Source of the DNA: Eubacteriaceae bacterium
GTDB lineage: Bacteria > Bacillota > Clostridia > Eubacteriales > Alkalibacteraceae
Assembly (NCBI GenBank): GCA_013335935.1
Contig: JAAXUP010000008.1
Coordinates: 1-49,734 of the forward strand
Direction of reading: 5' to 3'
Length of the DNA: 49,734 nt
Position 1 is the first letter of the stretch; each line of letters starts with the position of its first letter. Positions 45,825 through 49,734 of the stretch are shown here, one piece after another. Position numbers and translations under genes: made by a program. The notes under the pieces are model-generated. The model did not search any database, was not told where the DNA came from, and saw nothing but the letters and a program-made list of their open reading frames with translations.

Positions 45825-46241
45825 TTAATAACCTCCCAGAATATTCTTAATTATTTTAATCGAATCATCCACATAATGGGGCAGAGGTTGATTAACCACT
45901 CCTGCTATATGGATATCACATTTATTCAAAGGGATAAACACTTTTTTCGCCTCACTTTTTGAAATCGCCTCAGCCATTTTAGCGGTGAGTTCTCCCGTCA
46001 TGGAATCGGGAACGATTGCGGCGATGCTGCCGGTGATGATGTCGACTTTTTTTGAGTTGACGATAATGGCATTTTCTCCTGTTGCTCCCTCATTTGCACC
46101 TGCCTTCAGCATAGCAGCCGTTGCAAGGGCATTGGTCCCCAGTGCAATAATGTGTATTTTTTCCTCGAATTCATTTCTCAACTTTTCGATCAAAGCTCTG
46201 CCTATTCCACCGCCCTGACCATCGATAACAGCTATCCTCAT
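45825..46241 (-). CDS. DUF3842 family protein
   Basis: A 138-residue protein with an N-terminal IAVIDGQGGGIGRALIEKL, a nucleotide-binding-like glycine loop, then ALGTNALATAAMLKAGANEGATGENAI and HIAGVVNQPLPHYVDDSI. This fits DUF3842, a small family of anaerobic Firmicutes with no known function. Its place between the CbiO-type ATPase and CooT suggests a role in metal handling, which is an inference. Confidence 0.85.
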   Translation of the reverse strand: MRIAVIDGQGGGIGRALIEKLRNEFEEKIHIIALGTNALATAAMLKAGANEGATGENAIIVNSKKVDIITGSIAAIVPDSMTGELTAKMAEAISKSEAKKVFIPLNKCDIHIAGVVNQPLPHYVDDSIKIIKNILGGY

Positions 46242-46278
46242 AAAACACCGCCTTGTTTTCAGTTATTGCTTATGGCTA

Positions 46279-47040
46279 TTATATCATTTTATCGCTTCCG
46301 CAAACAGGGCATTTTTGCATGCTCAAAGGTCTTTCCAGGCCGCTTCGTTCCAGGAGTTCATCATCAGACATGATATCTTTTGTCCTGCCATCCGCTATGA
46401 CTCTTCCCTCGCTGATCACGATGGTTCGTTCACAAACTTCTACCGCCATATCCAGGTCGTGGGTGGCGATGATTTTTGTATGCTCAAACTCTTTTAAAAT
46501 TCCGATAAGTCTTCTCCTGCTTTTGGGATCAAGAGCTGCAGTAGGTTCGTCCATCAAGAGTATATCGGGATCGATGGATAATACTGCGGCAATCGATACC
46601 GACCGCTTCTCCCCACCGCTTAGTTTATAAGGGGGCCGGTCTTTAAGATGCAGTGCTCCTACCCGCTCAAGAGATTGAGTTACCCTCTTTTCTACCTCTG
46701 CCTCATCCAATTTATAATTCCTGGGTCCGAAAGCAACATCCTCATAAACGGAGTTCATGAAGAGCTGGTCATCGGCATTTTGGAAGGTAAAACCAAGCTT
46801 TTGCCTGATAATGGGCAGCGTATGTTTGGTGACAGGAGTATCCCCAATGTGGATCTCACCACTTTGGGGAAAGAAGATCCCCACCAGCAGCATAAAGAGT
46901 GTGGATTTCCCTGCACCGTTTGAACCCACCAGGGCAACAGATTCACCGTGATGAATATCAATGGTAATACCATTTACCGCTTTTTTCCCATCAGGATAAG
47001 CATAGTGAAGATCATGAATATTAACTTTATGATGGCTCAT
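46279..47040 (-). CDS. cbiO: Nickel/cobalt ECF transporter ATPase (CbiO type)
   Basis: Energizes the CbiMNQ importer. The 253-residue protein has Walker A GSNGAGKSTL, signature LSGGEKRSV, Walker B ILLMDEPTAALD and the switch His ATHDLD. Its last 14 residues carry a CPVCG pair that is not part of the ATPase fold and could bind metal. The ATG overlaps the cbiQ stop (ATGA), so the two are translationally coupled. Confidence 0.92.
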   Translation of the reverse strand: MSHHKVNIHDLHYAYPDGKKAVNGITIDIHHGESVALVGSNGAGKSTLFMLLVGIFFPQSGEIHIGDTPVTKHTLPIIRQKLGFTFQNADDQLFMNSVYEDVAFGPRNYKLDEAEVEKRVTQSLERVGALHLKDRPPYKLSGGEKRSVSIAAVLSIDPDILLMDEPTAALDPKSRRRLIGILKEFEHTKIIATHDLDMAVEVCERTIVISEGRVIADGRTKDIMSDDELLERSGLERPLSMQKCPVCGSDKMI

Positions 47041-47849
47041 TGAAAAACTCCTTGCAAAAATATTTCGATCAAAACAGGCACATCGTAAATCCTGAACAAA
47101 AGGAAGAATACCAGCCAGACCATAAGAAAAGTGATGTCCTTTGTATTTATTTTCCTTCTATGGACCATTTCAAAGTCTCCATGGAAACCTCTTAATACCA
47201 TTGCCTCGTATACCCTTTGTCCCCTGTCGTAGGTTCGTAACAGCAGCTGCCCTAAAAGGGAACCCCAGATCTCCATACGTATGCCTTTTTCTCCTGGAGC
47301 TCTTAAGGAATACGCCGTCCAAATGCTTGCCGCTTCCTCCATCAAAACAGAAATATATCGGTAGGTAAGAAGTAGCAGAATCACAAATATTTTAGGTACC
47401 TTCAGCTTACGCAAGCTATGGGCGATATCCTCTATACCAGTCGTGGCAATCAGTATGATGGCAGATGATACAGTGAGAATCCCTTTCAACAGGAGGCTGA
47501 AAAAGGATATCCATCCACCGGACAAACTTACCCCTTCCATAAGAACCACAGGAATTGTGTCCAAAAATGGATTGAATATGCCGATTCCAATGATAAAAGG
47601 TAAAGCCAGAAGCATCCTTTTGAGGATTTCCTTGTAAGACAGTTCTCCCAGGCTCATACATGCTATGGGATAGATGAACATGGGAAGAAGACCCCCGAGC
47701 TCATATTTCCCGAAGGAAACCGTGGTAATAATGAATATAAAAGTAACAATGAGCTTTACCGAAGGGTCCACCCGGTTAAGGGAGGTGTCCCTTTGTGAAA
47801 GCTCATCCAGATATCGGATATTGTAGATCGCGCCGGTGATGTTTGACAT
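47037..47849 (-). CDS. cbiQ: Nickel/cobalt ECF transporter transmembrane subunit (CbiQ type)
   Basis: T component of the ECF importer, 270 residues, with about five or six membrane segments. It shows the cytoplasmic coupling features typical of CbiQ: LRKLKVPKIFVILLLLTYRY and RGQRVYEAMVLRGFHGDF, whose A-R-G type ends contact the ATPase. It lies 15 nt after the CbiM-type gene. Confidence 0.92.
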   Translation of the reverse strand: MSNITGAIYNIRYLDELSQRDTSLNRVDPSVKLIVTFIFIITTVSFGKYELGGLLPMFIYPIACMSLGELSYKEILKRMLLALPFIIGIGIFNPFLDTIPVVLMEGVSLSGGWISFFSLLLKGILTVSSAIILIATTGIEDIAHSLRKLKVPKIFVILLLLTYRYISVLMEEAASIWTAYSLRAPGEKGIRMEIWGSLLGQLLLRTYDRGQRVYEAMVLRGFHGDFEMVHRRKINTKDITFLMVWLVFFLLFRIYDVPVLIEIFLQGVFQ

Positions 47850-47864
47850 GGTGTTCTCCCATCT

Positions 47865-48881
47865 TTAAGTCGTTCGTTTCTTCCTTTTGAACATATTTAT
47901 TGCTGAACCCATGATGACTGCCAAGGCAAGGGTAAGGGCTCCTCCAAAGATGCCAGAAAAGCTGGTGCCGCCGGCTGCGATGGAATCCACTGCAGTTTCA
48001 CTCTTTTTAAAGCTGTAATCTGGAAGTATCGCAGTCTTTTCCTGTATGGAGGACATGACTTCGTGAACTATGCTGGTGCCAGTGATTTCCTCTTGGCCTG
48101 TTGTATTAAAGATCGCCCACTCCAAACCATCCGGGTTGGAAGAAGCAAACCATGAAACAACGCCACCAAGCAGTATGGCTCCAATCACCATCACAGTCAT
48201 AACTTTTTTTAAATTGAGTCCGGTAAATTTCTTTCCTTCAAGGGAATTTGTGATGATTTCAGGCCTTGCCTCCCAAATAAAGGTTACAACCGCTGCGGTA
48301 ATCAGTCCTTCTACCAGTCCAATGGCTAGATGGATCGGTTGCATCAAAGAAACAAATGTGAGGAAGGGCAATTCCGTTTTGCCGGAAAGTATCGTCTCCA
48401 GGACAACCCCAAAGGCACCAAACTGCAAACCTATGACGGCCGAGAGGACTGAAGCGATTGCCAGTTTCTTTTTCGTGTAGCCTTTTCCCATGATTTTTTT
48501 ATAGATCAACGGATAAGCGATGAAGCATGTAAAAAAGCCCATATTAATGATGTTGCAGCCTAGCGCCAGAAGTCCACCATCAGCAAAGAAAAGCGCCTGA
48601 ATAGCCAATACCGCAGCCATTGTGAGAAATCCTGCATAAGGTCCTAAAAGTATCGCTAAAAGCATTCCGCCTCCGATATGCCCGCTGGAGCCTGTTGCGG
48701 GAATTGTAAAGTTGATCATCTGGGAAGCGAAAACAAAAGCTCCAATGACACCCATCAGGGGAATTTTTTTTTCGTCCAGTTCGTTTTGTAATTTATTAAT
48801 GGAATAGCTTGCCGTTCCTGTGGCAGCAGCCCAAAGAGTTCCTCCAACGATTGGTGTGATCAGTGCGTCAGCCATGTGCAT
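47865..48881 (-). CDS. Nickel/cobalt ECF substrate-binding protein, CbiM-CbiN type fusion
   Basis: S component of a metal importer, 338 residues. The ATG places MHMADALITP at the mature N-terminus, where His2 and the amino group bind the metal. The first about 210 residues form the CbiM/NikM core with SGHIGGGMLLAILLGPYAGF. The C-terminal part has the CbiN/NikN hallmark ASSNPDGLEWA between two membrane helices. Nickel and cobalt cannot be told apart from sequence, but the CooT-like neighbour favours nickel; no cobalamin riboswitch is upstream. GGGGAGATG sets the start. Confidence 0.88.
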   Translation of the reverse strand: MHMADALITPIVGGTLWAAATGTASYSINKLQNELDEKKIPLMGVIGAFVFASQMINFTIPATGSSGHIGGGMLLAILLGPYAGFLTMAAVLAIQALFFADGGLLALGCNIINMGFFTCFIAYPLIYKKIMGKGYTKKKLAIASVLSAVIGLQFGAFGVVLETILSGKTELPFLTFVSLMQPIHLAIGLVEGLITAAVVTFIWEARPEIITNSLEGKKFTGLNLKKVMTVMVIGAILLGGVVSWFASSNPDGLEWAIFNTTGQEEITGTSIVHEVMSSIQEKTAILPDYSFKKSETAVDSIAAGGTSFSGIFGGALTLALAVIMGSAINMFKRKKRTT

Positions 48882-48970
48882 GAAAATCATCTCCCCAAAA
48901 AATTTAAGACCCAAAAAGTAACCTGATAAAGGCTCTTCATGAGTCTGTTGAATGCTTGATTAAAGCAGAT

Positions 48971-48987
48971 GAAATCTTCATGATTTC
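48971..48987. promoter_or_regulatory. Candidate operator GAAATC-N5-GATTTC at the metal importer promoter
   Basis: A 6-bp inverted repeat with a 5-nt centre lies about 10 nt downstream of the -10 box, over or just behind the transcription start. This fits a repressor site for a metal sensor, whose identity is unknown. Confidence 0.5.
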
Positions 48988-48996
48988 TATGTCTAA

Positions 48997-49025
48997 AATA
49001 TATCATCTTTCCTTCCAACTGTCAA
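48997..49025 (-). promoter_or_regulatory. Promoter of the cbiM-Q-O-DUF3842-cooT operon
   Basis: TTGACA, 17-nt spacer, TATATT on the minus strand, about 110 nt before the importer start codon and just after the DUF3786 stop. Confidence 0.75.
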
Positions 49026-49045
49026 TAATAATCTGTATATACAAG

Positions 49046-49690
49046 TTAAATATCATACATCCCCAAATCCTCGGGTATTTGTCCGCCCTTCAGGAAATAA
49101 CTTATGGCCACGTCCCCAACTACCGCCAGATCTTCAGCATCAAAATAATCCTCGATGTTGGCATCAAAAAGTATATTAGCAGAAGGAGGGAGCTCCTCAT
49201 CTCCATGCCAGCATATAAATGTGATCTGGACATTTTTCATGAAATCAAAGGATATGGAAAAGTCGCCGGACTTTATTTTCAGAAAGCCCGGGAGGTTCTG
49301 AGCTCCGGTATAGATTTCTTCATTCCCATCGAAGGTGTCTGCCAGCTTTTTTATCGTCCTCCGGTTAAAATTCGGATAGTAGATTTGACCATTGGAGATC
49401 TCCTTGAAGGTGATATTCCGGCCTGTCAGCTGGCTTCCTTTTCCGTTTACCAGATACCTGAGGATGAGGATGCGAAGGATATACGAACTGACTTCATTCA
49501 TCCTGGAGTCATATACCCTTCCATCAGGGCAGGATACGACATAATCCTTCCCCATCAAATTCACCAAAATCCTGGAACCTTCATCTGTCGGGGGTAATCC
49601 CAGTCGATCAACTATTTCATGGATATCAAGTTTTTGAAATCTTTCTAAAGCAAATTCATAGGGAACCCGTCCCTGGGTATTGTCAGCCAT
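49046..49690 (-). CDS. DUF3786 family protein
   Basis: A 214-residue protein recognisable by its C-terminal block ITFICWHGDEELPPSANILFDANIEDYF, the signature of DUF3786, a family of anaerobes with no firm function and often linked to corrinoid or CO dehydrogenase loci. The ATG has AAGGAGATA upstream; the frame extends nine codons before it without a ribosome site. It is followed by the metal importer promoter, which suggests shared physiology rather than one transcript. Confidence 0.85.
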   Translation of the reverse strand: MADNTQGRVPYEFALERFQKLDIHEIVDRLGLPPTDEGSRILVNLMGKDYVVSCPDGRVYDSRMNEVSSYILRILILRYLVNGKGSQLTGRNITFKEISNGQIYYPNFNRRTIKKLADTFDGNEEIYTGAQNLPGFLKIKSGDFSISFDFMKNVQITFICWHGDEELPPSANILFDANIEDYFDAEDLAVVGDVAISYFLKGGQIPEDLGMYDI

Positions 49691-49734
49691 AGTAATATCT
49701 CCTTTTATTTTGTCCAAATAATGAAATATCGTAT

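Noticed and set aside
48882-49045. Cobalamin riboswitch before the metal importer
   Set aside because: No B12-box and the leader is only about 110 nt.

Overview
The window looks like chromosome of an anaerobic, low-to-moderate GC Firmicute of class Clostridia. The signs are Gram-positive style ribosome binding sites, frequent TTG/GTG starts, a large SRP RNA with an Alu domain, sigma-A type promoters, a Bacillus/Clostridium type LexA box, a serC-PGDH-DUF1015 cluster, and a nickel/cobalt ECF importer beside CooT, DUF3842 and DUF3786 genes that are typical of clostridia with Ni-dependent CO or acetyl-CoA enzymes. I cannot name the genus.

Layout. 1-6.6 kb, minus strand: start of queG (cut by the edge), then engB, lon, clpX, clpP and tig, a protein folding and proteolysis block. 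6.7-12.2 kb: SOS-controlled uvrB-uvrA plus a small membrane protein. 12.2-14.8 kb: dnaX-ybaB-recR, preceded by a tandem hairpin repeat and the SRP RNA (ffs). 15.5-17.6 kb, plus strand: a secreted acidic protein, dxr and tRNA-Ser(GGA). 17.6-18.8 kb holds two compact repeat structures around a flavin reductase gene. 18.8-24 kb: a ferredoxin-type aldo/keto reductase, then a convergent operon of PH-like protein, ABC ATPase, ABC permease and CPBP protease. 24-27.6 kb: serine synthesis operon. 27.7-33.7 kb, minus strand: tadA, isocitrate dehydrogenase, small membrane protein, mpg, and two paralogous four-helix membrane proteins, one a degenerate polysaccharide dehydratase carrying a long Glu-Pro rod. 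33.9-37.4 kb: class II aldolase, diguanylate cyclase with a CTG-started small membrane protein, molybdate/sulfate transporter. 37.5-41.6 kb: a broken mini-gene, an Mg2+ P-type ATPase, an NdpA-like nucleoid protein and tRNA-Arg(CCU). 41.7-45 kb: VanY-like carboxypeptidase, metY and metA. 45.2-49.7 kb: Cys-rich protein, CooT, DUF3842, CbiO, CbiQ, CbiMN and DUF3786.

Most genes are housekeeping. The best candidates for something undescribed are (i) a family of two-hairpin elements at four intergenic loci, always in the same orientation, with compensatory stem changes and a conserved AGCRAGCT core, usually next to the T-tract of a terminator; (ii) a cloverleaf-like element just after tRNA-Ser whose ends copy the tRNA 3' end; and (iii) the membrane pseudo-dehydratase with an EP rod and its paralogous coiled-coil neighbour.
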